Below are positions 1 through 11,267 of a stretch of 64,000 nucleotides of DNA, in pieces (within the stretch, counting starts at the first letter, position 1; the number at the start of each line of letters is the position of its first letter). The stretch spans positions 124,001 to 188,000 of the forward strand of contig NW_026570315.1 of the NCBI RefSeq assembly GCF_019649055.1, read 5' to 3'. The notes below the pieces were generated by a model. That model saw only the letters and a program-made list of their open reading frames with translations. It was not told where the DNA came from and ran no database searches. The DNA is from Paramacrobiotus metropolitanus (lineage: Eukaryota > Tardigrada > Eutardigrada > Parachela > Macrobiotidae). The translations under genes and the position numbers were made by a program.

Positions 1-807
1 TCCCCTATGGATAAAGCAGCAGTAGACGCAAGAACTGCCTCAGCACGACAGGTGTTTCAGAAATCATTGTTTACACCGTTGAAAGATGCACTCGCATCGG
101 GGAAAACGAAAGGTCAGGAGACTTCGCAACTGAAAGAGAAATCTGAGGAACCGAAATCAGCTCAGTCATCATCGGGATCTTTGGCGAAACTGACGATTGA
201 CGATAAGACGGAGCCCACGGACTCGGCATCCCCCCAGAAACCGATAACTACAGAGAAACCAGTCGACTTACCTGATTATATGCTTGGGCTACCGTTGAAT
301 GATACGAACCCATCGTGGAAAGAAATTATACAAGTCTTGGAAACGCAACCGTAACGTTGTATGCTCTTCGGCGAGCTGAAGGACATGGTCTTCACAAATA
401 TGAAAGGGAAGACGTCGAAAAACCAGTTAGATCGCATTATCAAAAGGGCTTATAAGAAAGGAAAACTTGGGATCCGATACACCGACTTCAATGGGTTTTC
501 ATATTATCTAGCGCCATCGGATCGAACACCGAGATTGAAAATGGACCTCATGTCATGGAAGATAGCCATTACAGACGCGGCGATACACGGTATCGGCGGA
601 ACGAAAGGGGCTTCATGGGATGACCTTTCGAATTATACGGCGGTCCAATATGAATTGGGCGAGCTCAATATAGAAAAAGACCGAGAATGGATCCAGAAAG
701 CGGTCAAAAGTTTAATAGAAGACGACGACGCACTTGAACTCACCTGGTATGGTCGGATTGACTTCAAGGAACATGATCCATTGGAGTCGTCGGAGAAGCC
801 TAAATAG
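1..807 (+). pseudogene. Hypothetical protein gene, cut by the window edge, with one in-frame stop
   Basis: Two stretches, 7-354 and 361-807, lie in the same frame, separated only by a TAA at 352-354, so they read as one gene with a nonsense codon or as two adjacent ORFs. The first part is low-complexity (Ser/Lys/Glu/Pro-rich). The second part is globular and basic at first (SKNQLDRIIKRAYKKGK, then FSYYLAP), followed by a second block ending in ALELTWYGRIDF. The two blocks have a similar rhythm and could be paired winged-helix-like folds; this is a guess from pattern only. No family is recognised. The reading frame may begin outside the window. It is followed by about 390 bp without coding and then by the RS-rich gene relic in the same direction, so both may belong to one element. 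Confidence 0.45.
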
Positions 808-884
808 TGAAATGGAACGGTGTAATCTGCAGCGAGTAAAGCACCGCTGTATATTACAGGAAAAAGCATAACGTAATTAGACAA

Positions 885-1213
885 AAAAAGGGGTCACGTG
901 AAAATACGAGAGCCGAAAAGGTCACTCAAAGATTTGCAGAAAAAGAGCTGTATAAGAAAGGTCACAGCAGTTAGGACGGGCGAGCGAGCTAAGTACTGAT
1001 AACGTGAGTAAGGTCACCACGTTACAGTAATAGAAAGGTCAACAGGAGCAGATAGAAAAGTCTCAGCTCAGTACGGGAGTAATCTAAATAGGCATAAAAA
1101 TGATAGGAATGCCTAAATAAAGGATAAGGACGAAAGGTCATTGTGGAAAAGTCACTATGATGGAACTGTTTTTGAATTGCAGATTCAAGCGGGACAATGG
1201 CACAGAAAGGTCA
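885..1213 (+). promoter_or_regulatory. Cluster of AAAGGTCA motifs before the RS-rich gene
   Basis: Exact AAAGGTCA copies occur at 917-924, 957-964, 1034-1041, 1133-1140 and 1206-1213, with a TAAGGTCA at 1009-1016. All are on the plus strand. AAAGGTCA is the known monomer binding site of NR4A/NGFI-B-type nuclear receptors (NBRE). Further plus-strand copies lie outside this block, some in the downstream coding relic (109, 2024, 2078, 2371, 2479, 3802). By chance about one copy would be expected per 65 kb of one strand. Whether this is a regulatory cluster, an RNA motif or a repeat relic is unknown. Confidence 0.4.
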
Positions 1214-3222
1214 AGCCAACCGACGAAGTCAGGCAGCACTTCCAATGGACGTCGATCAGTCTACGGGCTACAATCCTAAGTGTCCGGACTGTCGACGGAA
1301 TAACAAGAAAGTTGATAAGAAATTCCCGTGCTACAAGTGTGTTTACAAGTTGGGGGATCAACACACCGTTCACCTCGTTGGACTCACGGAAGCTAGACGT
1401 GGCAATATGGATGTATTTCGGAACCTCATCAGCGCGAGGAATTACGGCAGCATCCCAGTTGAAGAGAGGATGTTACTCGAGGATCTTTACCGAGAAGCGA
1501 TCCAGACAGAACAAGGAAAGTGGTTGGGATGAGACTATGGAACCACTGAAATGTCCAGAGACGGATGCGTGCCGCAAAAAGTTTAATGAAGATAAAGAGA
1601 AAATGCGGCTGAAACAAATGGAGGATGAAATTCGCGCGCGAATCAACGAAGAAAATAAACGGTCGAGCGAACATGCGGCGCGTGAAAATCAAGCATTCTT
1701 GGCTAAACAAGGAAAAGAGCCAATCCCGTTGTCGAAGCTGAATGATGATGAGGCGAAAGTCAGAGTAGATTCCCTCATCTTACAAATCGATGCGTTGACG
1801 AAGGACCCGATGGCTATTCGGGCAGATGTTCTCAATGTGTTCCTACGGGAAAAGATGAGACTTCAACGAGATGAAGCACCGACACCGTCAACAAAGATGT
1901 TAACACAGAAAATGACGGAAGAGGCCCGAAAGACTCGCCAAACACAACAGGAAGTGATGAAGGCGTTTCAAAGCTTCAAACGGGAACATGGATTTGCGCG
2001 CCCTCAATCGCCCCCGATGAGAGAAAGGTCACGCGGACATTCACGTGAACATGAACGGACCTACGACCGAAGAAATGAAAGGTCACATGAACATTATCGT
2101 GAAAGGACACGGGATTACCGTAAGGAACGGTCACGCGAACGTTCTAATGATCGGCATTACCGTGGCGGACGAGGCTGGGTACGTCATGGCAACGAAATCA
2201 CCGAAACTGGTATTCAAAGAAGATCAACACGGCGAAGATCCTGTCGGCGACACGAAAACGCGAAGAAAAAAGAAGAGAAGAAGTGCTCCGGACAGAGCCT
2301 GAAAAACAAGGTCATCAGGTGCCGATGGGAGTCGCGTTCTGCAACCGTAACGTCAGAATGGACACACCCAAAAGGTCACGTGACAGCAGACGCAAGGACA
2401 CGCGGAGGGGAAGTCCAACTCCATATGATAAAGGTTGGCAAGAGGAAGCCGCATATTTCGCTGGATTCGAATCGAAGAAAAGGTCATCAAGCAGAGAGCG
2501 GGAAGATACACCATCGAAACATCAGCGGGTGTATTCGACAGTTCACATAGTGGACCCATTCGTGAGCGCCGCACAAGAAGATGAACCGATGGAAATGGCA
2601 ACACAAGAAAATGTCGTTCATCGGCGGAATGTTATTTTGGATAGCGTCCGCCAACCGTCATCATCGGCGAGCAAAGAGCCGCCGCAACACGACCAAGAAA
2701 AGCAACGAGCACAAGAAGGTCAACGCGAACCGGACAATCGACGCGGAAATGATCGACGGGAGAACAAGACTTCCAGATTCGACGACCGGAACCGAAGACC
2801 TGAGTTGATCAACATGGATTACAATATGGATGACATCGATGAAAAAAGGGCAGAGATTTGTCGACATCTTGGAATCGATATTGAGTGTTCAGGCCACGCA
2901 GATTCTGAACAGCTTAAATCACTTACGACAGTTTCTACAGGACTCAGGTTATGCGGAGGAGTTGCGACGAGGGATAACCAGTCGAGTGCGTATCCTCCGT
3001 AAATCGGCGCTGACTTATTACCCTCCCATCCGACAGAATGGATTGAACAGTTTACTGGACTTGAATCTGCTGAATGTGCCACCGGACACAATCGACACTA
3101 TCGGAATGACACAGTTTTACTACATCGATCACCCAGAACGACGGGAATACGTGGCGCAGTTCGTTTTACGACACGTGAACCCGGCCTTTAAGGGGATTGC
3201 CGCAAGGGCAGCGATAGGATAA
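1197..3222 (+). pseudogene. RS-rich protein with N-terminal Cys-pair zinc motif, frameshifted relic
   Basis: Coding potential runs through several frames. It starts at ATG 1197 with a CPDC...CYKC double Cys pair, probably zinc-binding, and stays open to 1532. It then continues in another frame (about 1520-2200) with a long charged, Lys/Glu-rich, coiled-coil-like segment and an RS-type run (repeated ERSR/ERSH/ERTR). It resumes in a third frame (about 2283-2900: more Arg/Ser, then NMDDIDEKRAEICRHLGI) and finally in 2830-3222 with a globular segment containing YYIDHPERREYV. At least three frame changes are needed, so the copy is decayed, unless introns that I cannot see explain some of them. RS domains are known from splicing factors and from some retroelement and viral nucleic-acid-binding proteins. 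I do not recognise the family. Confidence 0.45.
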
Positions 3223-3225
3223 CAG

Positions 3226-3795
3226 GTGGATCCTGGATCGCATAATGAGAAGAGGACGGGTCAGAAGATTTTTGCTGCGCGATTGGCACATTACCAGTCG
3301 CAGAATGACCTAGTGTCTAACACTATGACAGACGAATTACCACAGACTCTACGAGCCCAGGTTTTCAAATTAGGAATGCCCATGAAACACGTCGGGATAG
3401 CCCACACGGCTAAATCAATGCTGAGGAAATTGAAGATTCGAATGGAAAAGGGTAACCTCACACAGCGACTTGCATCACAAGTTCAGGAGCGGACCGACCG
3501 AATCAAAGACACCACCGGTGGTGACTACGTTGAACCGGCGGATGGTGTTAACGACTTTATAACGGAATTCCTCGTGAACAAAAGTGACCGACGCCCTGAA
3601 CACGCTCCAAATCAAATTGGAAAACGTGGCATCCGGAACCAGCATATTCGAGATAATTACGCGGACATACAACGTCGTTTAGCGGATGACCCTAATAACC
3701 GAAGATTGCAACTGGAAGAATACGATGCGAGGCACCAACTTGAAGCGATTAAGCGGAATCGACAAGGGGAAAGGTCGCGGCCAGCGACAAGTTAA
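3226..3795 (+). CDS. Hypothetical basic protein downstream of the RS-rich relic
   Basis: An open frame of about 189 codons begins directly after the stop at 3220-3222 and stays in the frame of the preceding segment, so it may be the same protein after a nonsense codon. It has no standard start at its beginning; internal ATGs occur later. It is rich in Arg, Asp and Gln, with predicted helical character (RLADDPNNRRLQLEEYDARH), and no catalytic motif was seen. The short tail at 3686-3931 in another frame may continue it. Function unknown. Confidence 0.35.
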   Translation: MDPGSHNEKRTGQKIFAARLAHYQSQNDLVSNTMTDELPQTLRAQVFKLGMPMKHVGIAHTAKSMLRKLKIRMEKGNLTQRLASQVQERTDRIKDTTGGDYVEPADGVNDFITEFLVNKSDRRPEHAPNQIGKRGIRNQHIRDNYADIQRRLADDPNNRRLQLEEYDARHQLEAIKRNRQGERSRPATS

Positions 3796-3931
3796 TGCGG
3801 AAAAGGTCATGGGAGTTGAATCGGCAGAACCAGTTGACCGAACCTCTGACCAAAATCAGGTAGCGGCTACGAGAAAACGCCCGCCACGAGATAAAGATGG
3901 TGAGGGCGACTCAAATGAGATGCAAGAATAG

Positions 3932-4539
3932 TGCAGGTTGTCGATATGATCTCACTAACAAAAAGATGCGTCTACGGCAATTGTCGGTACGCACATAATG
4001 GTATTGTATGAAGAACGACGTAACGTATTAACATAAATTGTATTCGTGTATTGTTGTTTTCAGCGTTTCACATTGCAGGAAAAGTCAAATTGCGGGAGTA
4101 GCTCTACGGCGAACAGTCGGTTCAGTCTCATTATAAATGGTGAAGGTCACAAATGACTGAAAAAGAGAAAGAAATCATGTGGAGTATTTTGGGGTTGAAA
4201 TTTATTCGGTCTACACAGCCGGCCCCAAGGGAGTTGTTACGGCATACAGCCGGCTCTCCTCTCCAACGATTCAGTGTCAAAACTTTAACGAGAGAAACTA
4301 CGGTAATCAAGCCGGATCTCTTGTTACGAAGGTGGGCCACAAGCGGCGAAAAAGAGAAAGACAGCAGGTGGAGTACTTTGGGGTACATTTAATACGGTAA
4401 TTAGCCGGCCAAATCGGAGATGCAACGGTGAACCTTGCCGACACTCTGGCCGCTCGAGGCGAAGTTGGAATGGATGTGCGACGTAAAGGTTAACTTGAAA
4501 GTTTAACCAGGGGGGCAAGCGAAGAAATGCTTGAAAGTC
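3932..4539 (+). repeat. Non-coding stretch with a degenerate direct duplication
   Basis: No convincing gene. A block of about 65 bp at 4160-4225 (GAAAAAGAGAAAGA followed by GTGGAGTA and TTTGGGGT) recurs at 4346-4410. Smaller TACGG...AGCCGG units lie at about 4240, 4300 and 4394. The 13-mer TACGGCGAACAGT at about 4106 recurs near 11,062 and 53,291. Confidence 0.4.
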
Positions 4540-4990
4540 GTCAAAATCGACTAAGTTCCTCCATGACCTTTGATGGAAGTAAAGGCTGGATGACCTTTGG
4601 GACCATTACTGCCCAACAGAGTCATAAATGTGGAATTAAAGTCACAGGACCTTTTGGAACCATTGCCCAATTGAGTCGCACATCCCGGATCATCTCTACA
4701 ATGGATGACCTTTACCAGGGAGGAAGCGAATCACGCTTGTCTTCGACGACATCCCTCCATGACCTTTACGGATCAGTATTAAGTCTTACGCCGATACGCA
4801 CCATATTCTAAAGATGAAGCAGTATTCCTTAAGTCGTACTTGATACGCACCCGATTCTCAAAGCGGATTTGTGATGGAAAGTCGCATTATATATGCACGG
4901 AATTGCTCAACAGGGGGGAATGGGCCAAACTGCCATAAACGGTGGACAGGACCAGTGACCTTTAAGAGTCAATGGAGGATCCTAGTCTAC
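4540..4990 (-). repeat. TGACCTTT array, reverse complement of the upstream AAAGGTCA motif
   Basis: TGACCTTT occurs at about 4563, 4590, 4705, 4758 and 4956, usually inside an ATGACCTTT context. This is the reverse complement of the motif repeated at 109-3809, so the orientation of the motif flips at about 4.5 kb. A reading frame at 4527-4811 crosses it but looks accidental. Confidence 0.4.
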
Positions 4991-6668
4991 ATTGCTTAAA
5001 CTTCTGTTGATTTGTTTCTGCGGTGTTGATAGTATTTTTATAAGAGGATCTCTTTATTCACATCGTGTTTATGGAATTGTACATAAAGGAATTGATGTGA
5101 TAAAATGGACTAAGAGATTCAATGTTTTTATTAGCAGTCGAACACACACAGACAGTGGCGACCTTCGTCTTTTCGTGGATTTGGAGGATGTTGAGCCTCA
5201 ACGGAACTCGGCCTCCCCCAGAGGCATGCGAGCGAGGGATCACTTGCGTTCACACTCGCGACGCTACGCCGCTGATGACGTGTCTGTGTTGTGTTTCGGT
5301 CTGGTCTGATTGGCTGACGGTTGCTATAGCCGTCCATTGTATTGCGCCTTGTGGGCGAGGCTTGCGCACGTGCGGAGTGGCACGGATTTGGCTCTCCGTT
5401 TGACGATCGCGCTGTACTGTTTAGTGTTGTTTTGGCGAGCCAGAATTCGCTCATTAAAAGTTAGCAATTAGCTACGCGGCATCGCGTGTTATTTCGCTGC
5501 TCGCAATACATGTAGCATTGCTCGCTTCGCGGAATCAGTTCTGTTCTGGTTGCCGTATGTAGATCACTTTGATCTATCATCAGATTGGCATTGAGTACAG
5601 GCTGTTGCCGAATAAAAGATTTTTCTAGTTGTTATTGTTCATCTGTAAAATTTTTATTATATTTAATCTTAGAGACTGCGTTTATTATGATTTATGTGCT
5701 ATCCTTGGAGAATCTCTGTACTAATAAATTTTCAGTATTGCAACAGAGTTGGTGCTAAAACAGTTATTTACAACAGTTACAACAGAGGTGCTGAAATAAA
5801 GGTTTAAAAACTGGTTATTATTTCCGGATTCAACATTACCAGAAACAGATCTCACCAACTGTACCAATGGTTGTGGCGACGCGATATTATCCTGTATTTA
5901 CGGGAGCTCCAATTGATCTGCCGAAAAATAGCAACAGTAAACCATGGTATCCCTGTAAATTGCACGCTAAACACAACAGTGCGTCTGAACCGCTCCATTC
6001 ATCTTCTAACGTTATACGAGTATTAGTAAATTACTAAATTTTATGAATGTGCAAACGAAATCTAACAAAAGCGCTTGCCAACACTGAAAAAAAATTCTCT
6101 TGAGCGAGCTATTAGGCTAACTTTTAATGATGGGCTGGTGTACCAGGATCAGTACAATAGCATATACAAAACAATAGGTCAAATCAAAAGTATAGACAAT
6201 AGTATAGGATCAGTACAATAGTATATACAATGTACAACTAAAATTTTTCGATTCGGCTCATATTTTGCTCAGTTTAAGTTTTAATATTTTGTCCACCAGG
6301 TGCTAAACTTTTCTCACAAAATGAACTTTACCGATTGACTACTTTTTATAAAAAGTTGAATAAACGATGAATAAACATCAACAAATTATAACAAGAAACA
6401 AAAGTAACAACAGAAACTGGACCGGGTGCATGGCGTAAGCCGCAGAAGTACTTATCACGTATCACGTTATCACCTTATCACGTGTACAAATCTACTGTAT
6501 TTAGCAATTTCGGTTTAATTTAATAATTTACCGGGTGGCCGAACAAAATGTCTCTCTGGTTTACGAAGGTGTACTGGGCTTATCCAGTGCTTGATTAGCA
6601 TGATTTTGATTTTTCGAAAGAGCAATTTCCATGGCATAAAAAAAGCACGGGCACAGCGCTCCATCTCA
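4991..6668. other. Non-coding stretch, possible retroelement relics
   Basis: No gene I can support. The stretch is AT-rich after 5.6 kb, with AATAAA at about 5611 and an unsupported 56-codon frame from ATG 5868 to 6038. A GC-richer block at 5150-5400 has overlapping open frames on both strands, none with recognisable content. An LTR could lie here but I found no matching second copy. Confidence 0.3.
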
Positions 6669-6822
6669 TGCTGCAGCCCGGCCGTTCTTTCGCCGGCTCG
6701 CGCTCAACAAAGGTATCAAATTTCATTGTTGTGACGGTTCGGCGGATATATTGGAGGTCCTATAGACAATGCATAGAGTCGGGTCGTCAGGAATGTGGGT
6801 GCAGTTCGGCAGATTTATGGGA
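6669..6822 (+). repeat. Degenerate direct repeat, copy 1
   Basis: Shares with 7310-7462, in order, GGCTCG, GTATCAAATTTCA, GGTTCGGC, GATATATTGGAG and GTGGGTGCA. The identity is clearly partial, so this is an old duplicate or dispersed family member. No coding sense is seen. Confidence 0.55.
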
Positions 6823-7309
6823 GTATTGGTCGCTGTATTTAAACTACTTTTTAAATTCGGGTGCCCTAATTAAACTGACGATATGACTGTTGCATATATG
6901 TGTTTCTAATTTTTATAAATAATGCTTTTTTGAAAGCTTCTCTATTACGCTTACAGTTTCTTCAAACACAGGCGTAAAGAATATTAATTTATGTAGTAAC
7001 AATTGCCGAATAACGTACGTGATAATTTTTATGTAAGTAAGACTGTGTAAGGATAATGAAGACTGTGTAAGGATAATATACACCATCCACAATTGTAATT
7101 TGTAACTGCAAGCGGAGGGGTTATTTGGGAAAAATAAATTTGTTCAATAATTACTGTGTTTTGCGAAGATATCTGTGCATGATGCACACTCAGCATACAC
7201 GCACAGGCGCAGCAAGGTTTAGACACGGCGCAGGGGATAGCGTGCGCTTCTCTCTGTTTTGTGCTGGTACAATAGTTGCTAAGGCGGCTGTATGCCTATG
7301 GTGTACATG

Positions 7310-7462
7310 ATGCAGACCCGCCGTGCTGTTGGCGGCTCGACTGCAACAACAGTATCAAATTTCACAGTTGCGCCGGTTCGGCTGATATATTGGAGTTCCC
7401 AAAGGCAAAGCATAGGTTCAGGTCGGCAGAATTGTGGGTGCACTTCGGCAGTTTATGGGAGG
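7310..7462 (+). repeat. Degenerate direct repeat, copy 2
   Basis: Second member of the repeat at 6669-6822, same orientation, about 640 bp away. Ends are not defined. The intervening DNA (6823-7309) has no gene that I can support. Confidence 0.55.
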
Positions 7463-7893
7463 AAAACCACTTTTCTGCCGGGCTCGCCAACTGGAAACAG
7501 GCCAATATATCTGCCGGCTACAGGCGCTAAACCTCTTTCGTGCCGGGGAACTGAGCCTTGCGCCAAGTTCGGTCCGGTGGACACCGTCGGATGGTATGGG
7601 ATGGCCAGGCCAAATTCATGGTTCCCGCCGCTAAGCCATAGCCAATCCGGGGAATTCGTTTGAGACTCAGAGATCCGTTGAGTTAGACGTTTCATGGCGG
7701 TAAGCCGCGTTTGATGGGCGAGGGTATCAACCGATGGATTGTACCCATAATGGTGGGCAAGTTTTCCGCTTCAGCATTATGGTACCACTTCTTGGTAACC
7801 GCGGTTTTCTCCGAAACATTCTGTCCAGTGCGCTTGTCTCAACCACTTCTTGGTGAGACATATCGCCGGAGTTAAGCTGGATCAGCCCTTGGC

Positions 7894-8663
7894 TCAATCC
7901 AGGCGGCGCAGCGGCGTAGCTTCTTCTGACATTAGGGCCAACAATCCTCCAAGGCATTCCTGCAATTCACGCCCGGTTGTTTCCAACTCATCCGCTAAAT
8001 TACGCGGTCCACGGGAGTCGTGTCGCAGGGCTTGTGTGACTTGTGTCCTGTTCTGGACAGCGTAATCGGTTCTATCGTGGAACGACCGTGGGCGCTCATG
8101 TAATGGGCAACCCGTGACGATTCCGGCGTTGGCTATTATTTGGGCGGTGAATGGCGCGGTTTGCGTCCTCAGTTTGCGAGAAATGCAGTAGTAAGGCTGA
8201 CGGCGGAGCTGCCACGTGCTGTTAGTGTGCCGTAATGTTGGGACAGCACTGTAGGTGCAGGTCCCCAAAATCCGTGCTGGGCCAGGTTTGGCTGTACGTT
8301 CGGCTGGGCTACCCCGGTAGGGACAGCTACGGTTGTGACGTATAACTGAACTGCCGCAGTAGGCGCAGATTTCCCCAGAAGAGCCTCCTGAAGAAGGGTA
8401 AGGATGGTCTTTTCTTATCCACACTTATGTCTTCGCTTTGCAGGATGGTTCTGCAGACGTGTCTGTACGCTGCGGGATTGCCTCGTTTGACTTCGGCCAA
8501 GCCATGGCGATGGCGTTGTCGCCATCATTGGCAGTGCTTCAACAAAGAAACAAGAATAGCACGGAAAATGCCTTTGTTGGGACTGGCTGTTGATGACGCA
8601 TGATTCACATACCGGATCAAACGCCTGGTCCGGTGTCTTGTTCCATGTTCTATTGTTAAACAC
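7894..8663 (-). pseudogene. Possible relic of a Cys-rich reading frame
   Basis: Two minus-strand frames (8663-8415 and 8424-7894) overlap in a GC-rich block. They contain short Cys clusters: PVCESC with CYSC in the first and ICAYCGSSVIRHNRSC in the second, which has zinc-knuckle-like spacing. Such motifs fit a retroelement gag relic, but there is no recognisable core domain and the open frames may simply reflect high GC. Low confidence. Confidence 0.2.
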
Positions 8664-10408
8664 GGGGTCATAGTGAAATTAGCTTCTCGAACTGGTCCCT
8701 ATGGTTTTACATCCTATAAATTTACGCCCTATGATTCTACATGTTATTTTTTAACTAGGCGTTTCTTGCCCGGTGAATTATTTCGGGATCACCCCCTAGA
8801 CCCCCACGAATTCTACGTTTCGGTTAGTGCCGTTTTACTGGCTTCTCCAGTCGGTCACGATTCTTCTTTGGCCCGAATTCTTCGGGTTCAGATCCGGCGG
8901 TTGTCTGGTCAGGACTTGACTCTTGGTCAGAATCGGTGTATTGCTCCGTTGGGAGAACCAGCGCATCTGGACCTCTTGAAAGTTCTGTCGGGCCTCCGTT
9001 GGAGCCACCGACGATGCAGTTGGAGGTGATGTTGGAAGCAAGGGTTCAGGCTTGAGTGGCATTTCTGGCACGTACAGGTTTGTACTGGTTTTCATGTGTT
9101 CCCTTCTTCTGACTTGTTCTTGCCAAGGGGCGGAGGAGGCTGTTATCATTCTGGGTGGAAGAGGGCGGTTAATGGTCCAGTTCCTCCGATCAACATAACC
9201 AGCAACTTCGGCACTTGGTAAACCCGGTTTATTACCAAGTGGAAATTTAGTGTGACTGGAGGTCCTTCTGGTGCCGGTCCAACGTAGTTGGCCGGGGCAG
9301 TTATGGGCCGGGCCTTAAGTGCGCGTTCTGCGGCTTTTAAGGCCGGTAGAGCTGCTATGACATCATTCCGATGATGTCAGATGCTTATGTAATTTGGTAT
9401 TGATGATTGCATAATTGTGTTTTGATTGCCTAATCTTGTTGTGGTTTCGTGTTTGTTTATTTTGCATTTTTGAATTCGCTTTGATGTGCCGCTAATAAAA
9501 GGCGCGCTTGCGGAGCGCCTGAAGATCAGTGTCGAAAATCAGTTGCAAAGAGTTTTGATTAAAAGTCGAACCTGCCTTGAGTTGTGTTTTTCCCCCATTG
9601 TAACACAGCTAGCTCAGGGGGTCCAGCCGGCGCCGTTGGTGCGCCTGGTCCGGACAATGGAATTGCCTGATCCGGTGCTGGCATACGTTGCTGGCTGGGT
9701 AAACTTAGCTTTTCAGTCGCCAAGCTTGCACTGGTGTGTCCGATAGGAGCTGCTGTGCTGGGTATGGCCGGGTTTGCCGATGTCTCTGGAGTCGTCTCGT
9801 TAGGGAGGTCGGTAAAAGTCGTTCGCGGGTGTAACCAGCCTCTAGCTTTCGGGTGTCTTGGTTCTTTCCTTGCCTACGTTGGTCGTTACGGATGTAGTTC
9901 AACGTCTTCTCAAAAAGATCCGTCGAAGAAAAAAAAACAAGGATTGGCTATCATACTGCAACTGCCGTACAAAGTGCTCACGACAGTGAGACAATAATAC
10001 TGCAACAGACCAAACGCACACATACCTATGTCGAGCAGTTGCCAGTGCGATTGCAAAATCTACACTGAACCTCGAAACAGCGGCAACTTGAGCCATACTA
10101 AGAAAAGCCTCTATCTGCGGCCGGAATCCAACACGAGCGATGCAAACCTGATCGGCCGAAGACGCAGGCGCTGCCAGAGTGAATGCTGATATTGCGTGCG
10201 CTGGGCGAGTGGGTGCTGAGAGCAACTCAGCACAACGGAAGCAGAACAGTCGCTAGCTGCCGCTACCGTGGGCTGCCAAAGGACTGGCGCAATAATATTC
10301 GTCCAAGTTAAACAAAACGATTTCAAGGTTTTTGTTCTCTTGCTGATCAGTCGTCAGTTTGCTGACACTGCAACATTTTTGGTTGTAGAAGTCTGGATGC
10401 TCTGTCCA
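8664..10408. other. Non-coding stretch
   Basis: GC-rich to about 9.9 kb, then mixed. Several frames of 60-118 codons occur on both strands with no recognisable domain. I see no gene, LTR or inverted repeat that I can support. Confidence 0.3.
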
Positions 10409-10605
10409 TGTTTACACGTGGTGGCGTGAATAACGGTCCCGCAAAGAGAAGATCGGACGGAAAAAACAAATGGAAATAAAACGCAGTTTTATTCATACGT
10501 GAAAATCAACATTGGAAGACAAAAATCACCGCGGTAGTAATGCGCTCCGAAGAATCGTTAATCAAGGAAAAAATCAAAACGCGATAATGCTAATTCTGAA
10601 AAAGC
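10409..10605 (+). repeat. Dispersed repeat, copy 1
   Basis: About 195 bp closely matching 48,018-48,215 in the same orientation. Shared landmarks are ACACGTGGTGGCGTG, GAAGATCGGACGGAAAA, ATAAAACGCAGTTTTATTC and AAGAATCGT. Similarity stops abruptly on the left at ACACGTGG and fades on the right, as expected for a solo LTR or a fragment of an element. Confidence 0.65.
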
Positions 10606-11267
10606 AATTTCGACTCGATCGGATATGCCGTCGAGGAGATATCAAACAGGGAAACGCGCGCTATGCGTCATCTACTATAACATGGTGGAGATGCGGGAAG
10701 CAGTCGGCTCTGACTGCAGGAACCCCGTTCGAATGAATTCAAGGAAAACAAACAAATACCGTTATGCGGTACGTAATATGAAAACAAATTTGGCGGTTAA
10801 TATGCGCTTATGTGAAAAAATTAACTGCGGCAAAAATGCTAAAGCGGTAGAATTGCCGAAATAAACGCGAAAGCATCCAACTCATATCTTCTTCATGCGG
10901 CGTGGCCGTTTATTTCTCCAAGATCTCCGAGTAGCTGCCATGTACGGTCCTGCAACTTGCAAGGAACATTCTCTTGTCCCGTCCCCACTTCATCCTGATG
11001 TGACATCGCAGCCGGTGTTTTCACACGCTTGCGCCTTTTATTTGGCGTCTATCCAGGAGCAATACGGCGAACAGTTGATGCGGCGTGACGAACCCGGGCG
11101 GCCTGCTGGTGAATGGCAAGCGGGCACGGTGTGGAACAACCCGTCGGTCAGACGCACACGTTGAACCCGTGCGTTCCTGGTGGCCCGTCGTTGATGTGGT
11201 GGTGGCCCGTCGTTGACTCAGCTCCTGGTGGCCCGTCGTTGATGGATATCACTTTGGGAATGTCCAT
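10606..11267. other. Flank of the Polinton, with a short triplicated motif
   Basis: No gene supported. A 16 bp unit, GGTGGCCCGTCGTTGA, occurs three times at 11,179-11,194, 11,201-11,216 and 11,227-11,242, ending 20 bp before the Polinton target-site duplication (11,262-11,267, GTCCAT). Confidence 0.5.

Noticed and set aside
5155-5175. TGGCGACC as a retroelement primer-binding site
   Set aside because: No LTR end adjoins it and no partner LTR was found.
5131-5454. Minus-strand 107-codon frame
   Set aside because: Three overlapping frames are open here because of composition; no domain.
7125-7310. Short plus-strand frames around 7.1-7.7 kb
   Set aside because: Under 130 codons, overlap in three frames, and include the degenerate repeat.
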